A stretch of 64,000 bases of DNA from Calothrix sp. NIES-2100 (lineage in GTDB: Bacteria > Cyanobacteriota > Cyanobacteriia > Cyanobacteriales > Nostocaceae). A model generated the notes under the pieces. It was not told where the DNA came from and made no database searches. It worked only from the letters and a program-made list of their open reading frames with translations. This document shows positions 1 to 9,503 of this stretch, piece by piece (position 1 is the first letter of the stretch; every line of letters begins with the position of its first letter). The position numbers and the translations under genes were made by a program. The stretch is from positions 9,766,205-9,830,204 of the forward strand of contig NZ_AP018178.1 of assembly GCF_002368195.1 (NCBI RefSeq), in the 5' to 3' direction.

Positions 1-1174
1 ATGGGCGGTATTTAGAAACCAGTTGCGCTGTACTCCCCGAAGAAGTGTTACAGAGAATTGCCTTTGCGCCGATTTCATAGGCAATTCGACAGACTGCTTC
101 GGCTACAGATTCGGTGACACTGAGACTACCTGCTTCATGACACCAAGAATGCTTACCACCTTCTTCTAACGACTGTTCTGTGCGCATGGCGATATTATGC
201 ATAATCTGGACAGCACCGACGGGATATTCACCCACAGCCGTTTCCCCAGACAGCATGACAGCATCCGTACCATCCCAGATGGAGTTGGCAACATCGGTTG
301 CTTCGGCACGGGTAGGATCGGGGGCGCTAATCATCGATTCCAGCATTTGCGTGGCGGTAATGACTGGTTTGCCAGCGCGATTGCAACGGCGAATAATATC
401 TTTTTGAATGTGGGGAACTTCGTGAATCGGCATTTCTACGCCTAAATCACCACGGGCAATCATAATAGCGTCGGCGGCTGCGAGGATGCTATCAAAGTTT
501 TTGATCGCTTCTGGGCGTTCGATTTTGGCGATTACCCGAATTTTTGCTCCCGCAGCTTCAATCATTCTTTGGGCTGGTTCGAGGTCTTGGGCTGATTGGA
601 CAAAGGAGACTGCTACCCAATCCACACCCAACTGAATACCAAACCGTAAATCCTGCAAATCTTTTTCGGTGATGGAACTGACGGGGAGACGAGTTTCTGG
701 TAGGTTTACCCCTTTGTGGGTGGAAATTAAGCCACCAATTTTGACATGGGCGCGAATGCGATCGGCATCGCGATCGCTCACAACTAATTTTACACGACCA
801 TCATTAATCGAAATTGGTTCACCTGGTCGTACCATTGCAAACAAAGTCGGCAATGGCAAAGGTAGTTCGTCAGTACTTTCACCCTTATCTTGTAAAACAA
901 AAGTGACATCACTACCAGCTTCCACCATTAGCCCTTCCGGTGGCAATTTTCCCAAGCGAATCTTCGGGCCACAAAGGTCTTGCATAATTGCGATCGGCTT
1001 TCGCTGCTGACTACTAATCTGCCTCAAATAGCGAGCCGTCTGGGCATGAAATTCATAAGCCCCGTGAGAAAAATTCAGCCGTGCCACATTCATCCCAGCT
1101 TCTACCAACGCTTGTAGCCGCTCAGGAGCAGATGTAGCAGGTCCAACAGTACAGATAATTTTGGTTCGACGCAT
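1..1174 (-). CDS. pyk: Pyruvate kinase (partial, C-terminus beyond left edge)
   Basis: Converts phosphoenolpyruvate and ADP to pyruvate and ATP, the last step of glycolysis, in the cytoplasm. The first 391 codons are visible, reading in from an ATG at 1174-1172 (start MRRTKIICTVGPAT). Family landmarks follow in order: NVARLNFSHG near residue 30, the QDLCGPKIR loop, SINDG, AVSFV, the IAKIER segment with the catalytic lysine, ARGDLG, and the TATQMLESM to SGETAVG stretch. These cover the barrel and the lid domain; the C-terminal part lies outside the window. The NAD-type GAPDH lies 285 bp upstream on the same strand, as expected for a glycolytic cluster, but the gap between them holds repeats, so co-transcription is uncertain. 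Confidence 0.95.
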   Translation of the reverse strand, partial: MRRTKIICTVGPATSAPERLQALVEAGMNVARLNFSHGAYEFHAQTARYLRQISSQQRKPIAIMQDLCGPKIRLGKLPPEGLMVEAGSDVTFVLQDKGESTDELPLPLPTLFAMVRPGEPISINDGRVKLVVSDRDADRIRAHVKIGGLISTHKGVNLPETRLPVSSITEKDLQDLRFGIQLGVDWVAVSFVQSAQDLEPAQRMIEAAGAKIRVIAKIERPEAIKNFDSILAAADAIMIARGDLGVEMPIHEVPHIQKDIIRRCNRAGKPVITATQMLESMISAPDPTRAEATDVANSIWDGTDAVMLSGETAVGEYPVGAVQIMHNIAMRTEQSLEEGGKHSWCHEAGSLSVTESVAEAVCRIAYEIGAKAILCNTSSGSTAQLVSKYRP

Positions 1175-1348
1175 AGGGATTAAGGGTTGAGGAATAGCCT
1201 GGGGTTTTCTCCATAACCTGCGACCTGGACAGCTAACGCGCCCAAATTCACAAGTGCTTCATATCACTTTCCTGCTCAGTAAAATCACTTTTTAATCCAG
1301 TTTTGCTATCAAAATTATGCGTCGTTTTACCAATCCCAAAAGTCCAAA

Positions 1349-1456
1349 ATCAACAGTCAACAGTCAACAGTCAACAGTCTAGATTTTCTTGACCATTAAC
1401 AAATGACCAATGACCAATGACCAATGACAAATGACCATTGACCATTGACCATTGAC
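1349..1456. repeat. Short tandem heptamer repeats (STRR)
   Basis: Two blocks lie between pyk and gap. The first is TCAACAG repeated about four times (1349-1380). The second is TGACCAA/TGACCAT/TGACAAA variants repeated about nine times (1397-1456). Such heptameric arrays are typical of intergenic DNA in heterocystous cyanobacteria. No function is visible. Confidence 0.85.
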
Positions 1457-1459
1457 TCA

Positions 1460-2503
1460 TCAAGCCAAAGCTACTGCTGAGGCAAGTTTTTCTTTCTGTG
1501 CCATAGATAACATTAGGTCAACTACACGATTGGAGTAGCCCCACTCGTTGTCGTACCAAGCAACCACCTTGAAGAAGTTGGAGTTCAGTTCAATCCCAGC
1601 TCCTGCGTCGAAGATACTGGAATGAGTATCACCCTGAAAATCTGTAGATACTACTTCTTCGTCAGTATAGCCAAGTATTCCTTTTAGCTCACCTTCAGCC
1701 GCTGCTTTCATCGCCGCACAAATTTCTTTGTAACTAGTGGCTTTGGCTGTCTTAAATGTTAAATCAACTACAGAAACATCGGGAGTGGGCACTCGGAAAG
1801 CCATACCCGTCAACTTACCCTTTAATTCTGGCAAAACCAGCGCCACGGCTTTAGCTGCGCCTGTGGAAGAAGGAATAATATTTTGGGCTGCACCCCGACC
1901 ACCCCGCCAGTCTTTCTTACTCGGCCCGTCTACAGTTGGCTGGGTAGCAGTCATGGCGTGAACTGTGGTCATCAACCCTTCAGTCAAGCCAAAATTGTCA
2001 TTGATCACCTTAGCTACGGGAGCCAGACAGTTGGTGGTACAGCTGGCATTGGAAACAATAGTATCCTTACTGGGGTCAAATAGGTGATGATTAACACCCA
2101 TCAGCAAGGTAGGAACCAGTTCTGGATCTTTGGTAGGAGCCGAAATTACTACCCGCTTTGCACCAGCTTTCAGATGATTTGTTGCTCCCTCTTGGCCAGT
2201 AAAAAGACCTGTAGCTTCCACAACATAATCTACACCCAATGTACCCCAAGGCAACTCAGCCGGATTGCGAACCGACACACAAGGGATGAAATGTCCATCA
2301 ATGACGATGCCATCTTCGCGAGCTTGTACCTCACCTTTAAATTTACCGTGAGTTGAATCGTATTTAAACAGATAAGCCAAATTATCTGGTGGTACTAGGT
2401 CGTTAATCCCCAGAAATTCAATATTGGGGTTATTAATGCCAGCGCGAAGCACAAGCCGCCCGATACGACCAAATCCATTAATGCCAACTTTCAACTTCGT
2501 CAA
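1460..2503 (-). CDS. gap1: Glyceraldehyde-3-phosphate dehydrogenase, NAD-type (glycolytic)
   Basis: Oxidises and phosphorylates glyceraldehyde-3-phosphate to 1,3-bisphosphoglycerate. The protein begins with the Rossmann motif KVGINGFGRIGR and carries the active-site segment SNASCTTNCLAP (catalytic Cys) and the C-terminal WYDNEWGYSNRVVDL. GINDLV at the end of the second beta strand resembles NAD-dependent glycolytic enzymes rather than the photosynthetic NADP enzyme Gap2. An in-frame ATG at 2530 exists, but a strong AGGAGG at about 2510-2515 sits inside that longer frame and points to a TTG start at 2503, which gives 347 residues, normal for the family. The gap1 symbol rests on this cofactor signature and the nearby pyk, so the paralogue number is less certain than the enzyme. 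Confidence 0.93.
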   Translation of the reverse strand: MTKLKVGINGFGRIGRLVLRAGINNPNIEFLGINDLVPPDNLAYLFKYDSTHGKFKGEVQAREDGIVIDGHFIPCVSVRNPAELPWGTLGVDYVVEATGLFTGQEGATNHLKAGAKRVVISAPTKDPELVPTLLMGVNHHLFDPSKDTIVSNASCTTNCLAPVAKVINDNFGLTEGLMTTVHAMTATQPTVDGPSKKDWRGGRGAAQNIIPSSTGAAKAVALVLPELKGKLTGMAFRVPTPDVSVVDLTFKTAKATSYKEICAAMKAAAEGELKGILGYTDEEVVSTDFQGDTHSSIFDAGAGIELNSNFFKVVAWYDNEWGYSNRVVDLMLSMAQKEKLASAVALA

Positions 2504-2729
2504 AATTAACCTCCTGTTGCGATCGCCCAAACTCAGGCTATTATCCTATCTTCAACGCTGCATTCAGCTTGGATAGTTTTGGTCTGACTTAGCTGATCGT
2601 TACAGCCAACAGAGGACTAAAGCCTATTTTCTTGGCATCTTTTAAGGTTTTGACCCCTCAATTTAGATAAAAAAGTTCTCTCGCATACCCGAAATAACGC
2701 CCACAGGCTGGAAGCTTGGGGCTATCCCT

Positions 2730-2806
2730 ACAAAGCCCACCTTCGTGGGCTAAAGAATTCAGCCCACGTACGACGGAGTCGTTCCCGAAGGGTAGGTGGG
2801 CTTTGT
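2730..2806. repeat. Long hairpin repeat between gap and glcF
   Basis: Perfect 13-bp arms ACAAAGCCCACCT (2730-2742) and AGGTGGGCTTTGT (2794-2806) enclose a second inverted pair, GTGGGCT (2745-2751) and AGCCCAC (2761-2767). The whole folds as a cruciform or long RNA hairpin. It lies downstream of glcF and upstream of gap, so it may help end glcF transcripts, but it has no clean T-run. It reads as a dispersed intergenic repeat. The rest of 2504-2926 shows no gene. Confidence 0.7.
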
Positions 2807-2926
2807 TAGATTAGCCGCACCCTTATAGGGTGACGGCGGGATTGCGGGATCAGCGAGGGATATTAACCCTAATTCGCCAGCAGTATCCTTGAAGAAGTCG
2901 GGGATCTAGGAAACTATATAGGCAAA

Positions 2927-4282
2927 TTAAATCACCAACTTCTCTCCCCGAATTGAGTAATCCAACAATTCCATTGGGTGAATCACAGAGATTTTCTTAC
3001 CTTGCGAATGCAAATGCTTGGTAATCTGCAATGTACAGCCAGGGTTAGCAGAAGCAATTAAATTTGCCCCAGTATTGAGTAAATTCTGTACTTTTTGCTG
3101 ACCCAATTCTTCCGCCACTTCTGGTTGCAGCATATTATAAACACCAGCACTACCACAACACAAAGCTGCATCTAAGGGTTCTTTTAACTTCACCCCAGGA
3201 ATTTGTCGCAACAACTGACGCGGTTGGACGCTAATTTTTTGTCCATGTAATAAATGACAAGCATCTTGATAAACCAAATTCACCGGCTTATCTGTAATTG
3301 GCAAAAGTTTCGCTGTTAAACCCACATTTGCCAAAAATTCTTGCGCATCTTTCACCTTAGCAGCAAATTGTTGCGCTTTTTCCCGATATTCTGGGTCATC
3401 TGCTAAAATATGACCGTATTCTTTCAATGTATGTCCGCAACCAGCAGCATTGATAATCACAAAATCTACATTAGTATTAGCAAAACTATCAATCATCTGT
3501 CTGGCTAAAGCCTTCGCTTGTTCTGTTTGTCCTTGGTGTTCGGGAAGTGCTGCACAACAACCTTGCGATTGGGGAATCACAACTTCACAACCATTTGCAG
3601 TTAATACCCGCACCGTGGCTTCATTCACAGGAGAGAAAAACAGCCGTTGTACACATCCCAAAATCATCCCGACTCGGTAGCGCTTCTCACCTTTGGCGGG
3701 GATAACCGTCGGTAAATTATTTTGAAAAGTTTTCAAAGTAATTTCTGGCAGAATTGATTCCATTGCTGCCAACCTGGGAGATATACTCTTGAGTAAACCC
3801 GTAGCGCGAATCAGTTTAGAAAAACCCAACTTTTGATAAACCATCAACGGCACAAGTAATATTCTCAAAATATCGGGGTTGGGAAATAGGGAAAATATCA
3901 TTTTCCTCACCAACGTATCTGGTAAACTGCGCGAATAATTACGTTCAACTTGGTGACGAGTTGCAGAAATTAACTTGTCATACTGCACTCCAGAAGGACA
4001 AGTTGTCACACAAGCCAGACACCCCAAACAAGAATCAAAATGTTCTACCGTTGCGGTATTTAGTGCAATTTCACCCTCATTAATTGCATCCATTAAATAG
4101 ATACGTCCCCTAGGGGAATCCATCTCCTTACCGAGTACCCGATAACTAGGACAAGTTGAAAGACAAAATCCACAATGGACACAACTATCAATTAACTTTG
4201 GATCGGGTGGATGATTTTCATCAAACCCCTGTAAATTCTTCAAACTCGCCGTATTATTCACAGAATTTTCGGAAATTTGCAT
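2927..4282 (-). CDS. glcF: Glycolate dehydrogenase iron-sulfur subunit GlcF
   Basis: Electron-transfer subunit of glycolate dehydrogenase, which oxidises the photorespiratory product glycolate to glyoxylate and passes electrons to the membrane. The N-terminal third has two ferredoxin-like 4Fe-4S motifs, CVHCGFCLSTCP and CLGCLACVTTCP. The C-terminal half has two cysteine-rich CCG motifs (CCAALPEH and CCGSAGVYN), as in GlcF/LldE-type heterodisulfide-reductase proteins. An ATG at 4291 is also in frame, but it lies inside the TCATTTG tandem repeat; I prefer the ATG at 4282 (MQISENSV). Its partner glcE lies 218 bp upstream on the same strand. The FAD subunit GlcD is not in the window. Confidence 0.92.
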   Translation of the reverse strand: MQISENSVNNTASLKNLQGFDENHPPDPKLIDSCVHCGFCLSTCPSYRVLGKEMDSPRGRIYLMDAINEGEIALNTATVEHFDSCLGCLACVTTCPSGVQYDKLISATRHQVERNYSRSLPDTLVRKMIFSLFPNPDILRILLVPLMVYQKLGFSKLIRATGLLKSISPRLAAMESILPEITLKTFQNNLPTVIPAKGEKRYRVGMILGCVQRLFFSPVNEATVRVLTANGCEVVIPQSQGCCAALPEHQGQTEQAKALARQMIDSFANTNVDFVIINAAGCGHTLKEYGHILADDPEYREKAQQFAAKVKDAQEFLANVGLTAKLLPITDKPVNLVYQDACHLLHGQKISVQPRQLLRQIPGVKLKEPLDAALCCGSAGVYNMLQPEVAEELGQQKVQNLLNTGANLIASANPGCTLQITKHLHSQGKKISVIHPMELLDYSIRGEKLVI

Positions 4283-4287
4283 ATTTG

Positions 4288-4500
4288 TCATTTGTCATTT
4301 GTCATTTGTCATTTGTCATTGGGCATTGGGCAAATTTTTATTCTCCCCTTGTCCTCCTTGTCCTCCTTGTCCTCCTTGTCCCCCTCATCCCCTCTGCGCC
4401 CCGGTCGCCGAGCGGAGTCGTACCCTACGGGAAGCAAGCTACGCGGAGCGTCTCGTTCGCGCAGCGTCTCCCCTTAGGAGAAGAGAGGCGCTGCTGTCTT
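4288..4500. repeat. Repeat-filled spacer between glcE and glcF
   Basis: The whole spacer is repeats. TCATTTG is repeated about four times (4290-4320), TTGTCCTCC about four times (4348-4384), and then comes a GC-rich dispersed element (4395-4500) with segments such as ACGGGAAGCAAGCTACGCGG and GCGCAGCGTCTCC that recurs in many filamentous cyanobacteria. The element runs up to the glcE stop codon, so it may have replaced the original 3' end of that gene's transcript. Confidence 0.75.
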
Positions 4501-5786
4501 CAAATCCCGCCCACAAATCGACCAGGACTTAAAATATTTTTGCTATCAAACTGTGATTTAATCCGCCGCATTAATTCCAATGCATTACCCCGATATCCCC
4601 AGACATCAAATTTTTCTTTTACTGTATTTGGTGCTTCCAAGATAGAGAGAAAACCACTATTAACTTGGCAAATTTCGCGCATTTTCAAAGCTTCTTTTTG
4701 GCTATTTAAACACAATAGTCCCAATCCACTACTAATATGAATAATTCCCATTTCTACTTGAGTTAAAATCTCTAAAGCAGCAGTCGGTAATACTCCTATT
4801 TTGCAGGTTATGGGAAAATCTGTAGCGACAGAATCCATTTTTTCTGGCAATCTCTGCCATAGACTAGCTTCATCCTCTGCTTGATAAATTGTCCCCTTTA
4901 ATCCCAACTCTTGCCCGACATCCCACAATCGGTTTGCTTGTTCGTTCACACTCTCACTAATACTTTGAAACCGCGCGATTAATCCTAATCCTTCACCTAG
5001 ATCGAGGCTAGATACCAGTTTAGTAGATAGTAAATCAGCTTGGGTTGGGGTTAACGCCGAACCTCGCAAAGTCGCCGCTGCATTAGATATCATCTCCGCT
5101 GCGCCTGTGAGTACCACCGTTGCTGATGCTTCTTGCTGCGGGTAAACTCGGAATGTCACTTGAGTGATAATCCCTAATGAACCGTAAGACCCGGTAAATA
5201 ACTTCATCAAATCATAGCCGGCGACATTTTTGACCACTCGTCCCCCAGCTTTGGCAATTTCGCCATCAGCACGCACAAAGCTAATACCTAGCAACTGATC
5301 CCGCACGCTACCATAACGCTGTCTCAGGGAACCTGTATTCGCTGTAGCTACTATACCGCCAATTGTTGCCAACTCTGGTGCGGTGGGGTCAAGGGCAAGA
5401 AATTGGCGATAATTAGCCAACATCCCTTGGAGATGAGAAAATCTCATGCCCGCTTCTACTGTAACAGTCAAATCACCTACGGCGTGTTCAATGAGTCGAT
5501 TGATGCGTTCTGTGCTAACTACCACATCAATGTTCTGAGCTAAACCGCCCCAGCTAAGTTTACTAGTACTACCGCAGGGGAGGACACGCAAATTTTGACG
5601 ATGTGCCTCTGCAATAGTGGCTGCTAGTTGTTCTTGGGTGCGGGGATAAACGATACAACTGGGGTATTTTCCCGCAGCCATTGCCTTTTGGATAGATTCT
5701 TTACGGGTGGGTTCCAGATTTTCCCAAGGATAGATAGCATTTTCTTCATTGACGATAGATGCTAGACAAGAAGCGATCGCGTTCAT
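4500..5786 (-). CDS. glcE: Glycolate dehydrogenase FAD-binding subunit GlcE
   Basis: FAD-binding subunit (428 residues) of glycolate dehydrogenase. A FAD_binding_4 (PCMH-type) domain occupies roughly residues 40-220, with PCGSTSKLSWGG near residue 95, the TIGGIVATANTGSLRQRYGSVRD segment for flavin contact, and GGRVVKNVAGYDLMKLFTGSYGSLG. The end, NILSPGRFVGGI, is the usual C-terminus of this family. It acts with GlcF, encoded just downstream, and with a GlcD protein not seen here. The ATG at 5786 is preceded by AT-rich DNA without a strong ribosome binding site. Confidence 0.9.
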   Translation of the reverse strand: MNAIASCLASIVNEENAIYPWENLEPTRKESIQKAMAAGKYPSCIVYPRTQEQLAATIAEAHRQNLRVLPCGSTSKLSWGGLAQNIDVVVSTERINRLIEHAVGDLTVTVEAGMRFSHLQGMLANYRQFLALDPTAPELATIGGIVATANTGSLRQRYGSVRDQLLGISFVRADGEIAKAGGRVVKNVAGYDLMKLFTGSYGSLGIITQVTFRVYPQQEASATVVLTGAAEMISNAAATLRGSALTPTQADLLSTKLVSSLDLGEGLGLIARFQSISESVNEQANRLWDVGQELGLKGTIYQAEDEASLWQRLPEKMDSVATDFPITCKIGVLPTAALEILTQVEMGIIHISSGLGLLCLNSQKEALKMREICQVNSGFLSILEAPNTVKEKFDVWGYRGNALELMRRIKSQFDSKNILSPGRFVGGI

Positions 5787-6644
5787 CAGTTTATTTTTTA
5801 CGCCTTACTTCTAATTTACCTAAGAAAGGCATAAGGCTGACTGGAATGCTCCATGCCTATTTTCATACATGGGAATAAAAATTTTGGCATTGGTACTACC
5901 TTCTTATTGATTTCAATCAGCCATATGTTTTTAATGTAACTTTATACTCAGTAATATCTTTTAAGCACTAGTACTGAAGAAATAATATTAATTATGACTT
6001 AAGCTATCTACAGTAAATTATCAGTATCAGCTAGATATTTGTTTGATCGGGGTAGCAATGTCATCAATCTATTACCACCTAGCATCAGCTAAGTCTGTTT
6101 TACTACAGTACATATATTTATATACAAAGATATTTTTGCATAAGCAATTATACTTGAAATTGCCATGACCACTGAAGTATAAATAATAAACTATAAAATT
6201 AAGTTACCCAGAAACAAATGGGGAAAAATCCGCAATGGAGAAATTGTACAGCCTTGGAGAGCGATCGCTGAGGAAGAGTCAGCAAAACCCATTAATCAAG
6301 TATCTGAGGAATTGATTTTTACAAGGTAATAATTTTTAGATTAATCAAAACTCCCTAAAAATTGAGAGTGCTATTTCCAATAACTTGATGATTAATGAGC
6401 CACTTTTCACCTTAGCCAAATATGCTTGTTTAGAAAATAAATATCACCTAAAAATGAAATAGAAAATATTATTTATGCTCTTGCATTTTTGTTATTTTGT
6501 ATATATCAATATAACAAATATTCACTATATGTCAATTATTTGATAATAGATTATAACAATTAGAAAGCATGATTAATAGCAATAATTTTGAGGAAATATA
6601 TTTACAATTACTTTCAGCAAGCCAAACTAGGAGCCTGATAAAAA
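5787..6644. other. AT-rich intergenic region, possible gene remnant
   Basis: An 858-bp AT-rich stretch between divergent genes. The only open segment of note is a start-less plus-strand frame, 6183-6329 (about 48 codons, containing KWGKIRNGEIVQPW and AIAEEESAKPIN). It ends in TAA and includes a HIP1 site, unlike the surrounding DNA. It could be the tail of a deleted gene; I cannot assign it to a family. No RNA gene or repeat was recognised in the rest. Confidence 0.4.
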
Positions 6645-7778
6645 ATGAAAGCAAAAATCCTGGTTGTTGAAAATGAAATGATTATTGCTTATGATATTAA
6701 AGCTTGTCTAGAGAAAGCAGGATACACTGTTCCTGCAATGACTGCTTATGGAGAACAAGCAATTACAAAAGCAGCAGAATTACATCCAGATTTAGTTTTG
6801 ATGGATGTGATATTGAAAGGTAAGATAAGTGGAATAGAAGCCGCTGCTGAAATTGGAAATCGTTTTAATATACCAGTAGTTTATTTGACTGCTTACACTG
6901 ACCATAGCAACTTAGAAAAAGTAAAAACTACCCAGCCATTTGGCTATATACTTAAACCATTTGCAGAAATGCAATTAATTACTACTATTGAAATTGCCTT
7001 AAACAAGCATCAAACAGAAGTGATGATGCGCGAAGCTTTAGAGGAAGAAAAAGAACGCCAAAAAATTAAAAGCCAATTTTTTTCAATGCTCAGTCATGAG
7101 TTTCGTAATCCCTTAAGTAATATTTTAACTTGTACTGAATTACTCACAGATCATAGTCATCAATTAAATGAGTCGAAAAAAGATGAATATCTCAATTACA
7201 TTCAAAAATCTGTACAACATCTTGAACATTTATTGAATGATGTTTTGTTGATAGGCAAAGCAGAAACAGTAAAAAATCAGTTTAATCCCGAACCATTAGA
7301 TTTAGAAAAATTCTGCCAAAATTTAGTAGCAGATATTCAGCTTACCGCTAACAAAACCCACAATGTTATCTTTAAAAAAATCGGAATAAACGTCCTTACA
7401 CAACCTTCTATCAATCCAAAAAATCCACAATTGATCAGCTTGGATGAAAAAATGGTACGCCATATCCTCATTAACTTGCTGAACAATGCTGTGAAATATT
7501 CCCCTGAAGGTGGTACAGTCAGCTTTGAGCTTTTTTATATGCCGGGAGAGGTAATTTTCCGTATCCAAGATGAAGGTATTGGAATTCCCGATGCCGATCA
7601 AGAAAATTTATTCACCTGTTTTCAAAGGGGTAGTAATGTAGGTAATATCCCAGGTAATGGTTTAGGACTGGCAATTGTGAAACATTATGTAGATTTGCAT
7701 GGTGGAGATATCTCTTTTGCCAGTAAATTAGGAACAGGTACGACTTTTATTGTTAATTTACCAGTTGGTAATAATTAG
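6645..7778 (+). CDS. Response regulator-histidine kinase (REC-HisKA-HATPase)
   Basis: A cytoplasmic two-component protein of 377 residues with no membrane segment. Residues 4-118 form a receiver domain (acidic pocket VENE, phospho-acceptor Asp in LVLMDVIL, conserved Lys in ILKPFAE). Residues 130-200 form a HisKA domain whose H-box SMLSHEFRNPLSN keeps the phosphorylatable histidine. Residues 240-375 form the ATPase, with N-box NLLNNAVKYSPEGG, G1 DEGIGIP and G2 GNGLGLAIVK. AGGAG lies about 11 bp before the ATG. It is monocistronic; no output partner is adjacent, so the signal is unknown. The receiver-first order is common among cyanobacterial kinases. Confidence 0.9.
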   Translation: MKAKILVVENEMIIAYDIKACLEKAGYTVPAMTAYGEQAITKAAELHPDLVLMDVILKGKISGIEAAAEIGNRFNIPVVYLTAYTDHSNLEKVKTTQPFGYILKPFAEMQLITTIEIALNKHQTEVMMREALEEEKERQKIKSQFFSMLSHEFRNPLSNILTCTELLTDHSHQLNESKKDEYLNYIQKSVQHLEHLLNDVLLIGKAETVKNQFNPEPLDLEKFCQNLVADIQLTANKTHNVIFKKIGINVLTQPSINPKNPQLISLDEKMVRHILINLLNNAVKYSPEGGTVSFELFYMPGEVIFRIQDEGIGIPDADQENLFTCFQRGSNVGNIPGNGLGLAIVKHYVDLHGGDISFASKLGTGTTFIVNLPVGNN

Positions 7779-7813
7779 TCATTAGTCATTAGTCATTAGT
7801 CATTAGTCATTTG
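7775..7813. repeat. TTAGTCA heptamer tandem repeat
   Basis: About five copies of TTAGTCA begin at the stop codon of the preceding kinase gene. It is a short tandem repeat of the same class as those near pyk and glcF. Confidence 0.85.
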
Positions 7814-7816
7814 TTC

Positions 7817-7983
7817 TTAGAGTGTGTTTGAAAAGTTTTTTGCTATGACTTTAAGTACATTCAGATCCCCCCTAACCCCCCTTAAAAAGGGGGAACCGGA
7901 ATCAAAGTCTCCCTTTTTAAGGGAGATTTAGAGGGATCTAAAACTTTTGATACCGACAAGATGACTTTTCAAACATCCTCTTA
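7817..7983. mobile_element. MITE-like element with TTAGAG...TTTGAAAAGT ends
   Basis: About 167 bp with imperfect terminal inverted repeats: TTAGAGTGTGTTTGAAAAGT on the left and, read inverted, TAAGAGGATGTTTGAAAAGT on the right. The inside carries GATCCCCCCTAACCCCCC, then TTAAAAAGGGGG, and a matching AAGGGAGATTTAGAGGGATC half, so the element is nearly palindromic. There is no coding capacity. A second, interrupted copy lies at 17039-17445, and the core recurs inside the WD40 gene near 55240. It is a non-autonomous element or intergenic repeat with no visible transposase partner. Confidence 0.75.
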
Positions 7984-8067
7984 AACTTATTCCTTCTTTG
8001 AATTCCCAGAGTTAGCCCTAACCTATTTTTACGTGGTGATGGGCGGAAAAACTCCACCCATATATAT

Positions 8068-8129
8068 CAATACGGTTCAGTTAAGAATATTGCAAGAATC
8101 AGGTTTTTGGCTCTAACTGAACTGTATTG
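8068..8129. terminator. Inverted repeat between convergent genes
   Basis: CAATACGGTTCAGTTA (8068-8083) pairs with TAACTGAACTGTATTG (8114-8129), a 16-bp stem with a single G-U mismatch. It stands between the kinase gene and the oppositely oriented NADH dehydrogenase gene, where a bidirectional transcription end is expected. The lack of a T-run means it may instead be a dispersed palindromic repeat. Confidence 0.5.
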
Positions 8130-8141
8130 CCATACAGATTA

Positions 8142-9503
8142 CTAAACTTTAACTGGTTGCCTACTGTTTGGGGAGTCATAATAAGTATGACTATCGTCAA
8201 GTTTAGTTGGAGTTGGTAACTCTTCTCCTGTAATCAATCTAGCGCCACGATTATGGGTAGCATAGTTCCATGCCCACTGAATGATTACTATTAATTTGTT
8301 TTTAAATTCAATTAAAAAGTAGATATGCACTAATAGCCAAAATAGCCATGCAAAGAAACCTCTAAGCTTGATCAAACCTAAATCGACAACAGCCAAATTT
8401 CGCCCGATAATTGCTAAACTACCTCGACTGATGTAATTAAATGCTGGCAGAATATTGCCTTTTAACTTCTGTTCAATTAGTGTGGCAACATATTCTCCTT
8501 CTTGCTTGGCAACTGGTGCAACACCAGGTAAAGGTTTGCCGTCTTGATGGGAAAAATTTGCTAAGTCGCCAATTACAAAAATATTAGAATATCCTTTAAT
8601 ACTTAAGTCTGATTCTACAATAACTCTGCCTGCGCGATCAAGTTCAACGTTTGTGCTTTCTGCTAAGACTTTCCCCATTGGAGATGCTTTTACACCTGCT
8701 GCCCACAATATTGTTTTTGAGGCAATTTCTCTAACTCCATCCCCTTGTTTAATGGTAACAATATCATTTTCAATGTTGGTTACCAAGGTTTTTGTTTGCA
8801 CAATAACGCCCAATTCTTTAAGAGATTTTTCTGCTGTTTGTGATAAATCAGGGGAAAAAGGTGGCAGGATACGATCCATACCTTCTAATAAAAGAATTCT
8901 GGCTTCTGATGTGTCTATCTTGCGAAAATCTTCTTTGAGGGTTTGGTATGCTAGCTCTGCGATCGCACCTGCTAATTCTACCCCTGTAGGGCCACCACCC
9001 ACAATCACAAAGGTTAACCAAGCACGACGTTTTACTGGATCAGTTTCTTTTTCTGCGGCTTCAAAGGCTGTAAAAATTCGCCGACGCATTTCTATAGCAT
9101 CTTCTACAGTTTTTAAACCGGGCGCAAATTCTTCCCATTCGTCTTTCCCAAAGTAGGAATGTTTAGCACCTGTAGCCACAATCAATGTATCATAAGGTAT
9201 TGCTTCATCACCCAGTATGACTTTCTGTCCTTGGGGATCGATATTATTCACAGATCCCAACAATACTTGAGTATTTTTGTTTTTACTCAGCACCGATCGC
9301 AAGGGTGAAGAAATATCAGCGGGTGATAAATTACCTGTAGCAACTTGGTATAGCAGTGGTTGAAATAAATGAAAGTTGCGTTTATCAATGAGCGTAACAT
9401 TGACTGGTGCTTTAGCAAGTGCTTTTGCCGCATACAAGCCACCAAAACCACCACCAACAATCACCACTTGATGGGGTGGTTGATCTAAGCATGAATTTTC
9501 CAT
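8142..9503 (-). CDS. ndb: Type II NADH dehydrogenase (NDH-2)
   Basis: A single-subunit flavoprotein of 453 residues that oxidises NAD(P)H and reduces quinone without pumping protons, attached to the membrane surface. It has two dinucleotide-binding folds: FAD at VVIVGGGFGGLYAAKAL (about residues 13-30) and NAD(P)H at FVIVGGGPTGVELAGAI (about 165-182). The NDH-2 segments LLYQVATG and the FAD-contacting IFVIGDLA are present. A hydrophobic C-terminal stretch (about 385-410, FFAWLFWLLVHIYFLI) probably anchors it to the membrane. Cyanobacteria use such enzymes in redox balance and sensing. It is monocistronic. Confidence 0.92.
   Translation of the reverse strand: MENSCLDQPPHQVVIVGGGFGGLYAAKALAKAPVNVTLIDKRNFHLFQPLLYQVATGNLSPADISSPLRSVLSKNKNTQVLLGSVNNIDPQGQKVILGDEAIPYDTLIVATGAKHSYFGKDEWEEFAPGLKTVEDAIEMRRRIFTAFEAAEKETDPVKRRAWLTFVIVGGGPTGVELAGAIAELAYQTLKEDFRKIDTSEARILLLEGMDRILPPFSPDLSQTAEKSLKELGVIVQTKTLVTNIENDIVTIKQGDGVREIASKTILWAAGVKASPMGKVLAESTNVELDRAGRVIVESDLSIKGYSNIFVIGDLANFSHQDGKPLPGVAPVAKQEGEYVATLIEQKLKGNILPAFNYISRGSLAIIGRNLAVVDLGLIKLRGFFAWLFWLLVHIYFLIEFKNKLIVIIQWAWNYATHNRGARLITGEELPTPTKLDDSHTYYDSPNSRQPVKV

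Noticed and set aside
669..1010. Plus-strand frame of 113 codons
   Set aside because: Antisense of pyruvate kinase, which has clear family motifs on the minus strand.
4156..4740. Plus-strand frame of 194 codons
   Set aside because: Spans the glcE-glcF repeats and both gene ends on the opposite strand; composition follows tandem repeats (LVLLVLLVL).
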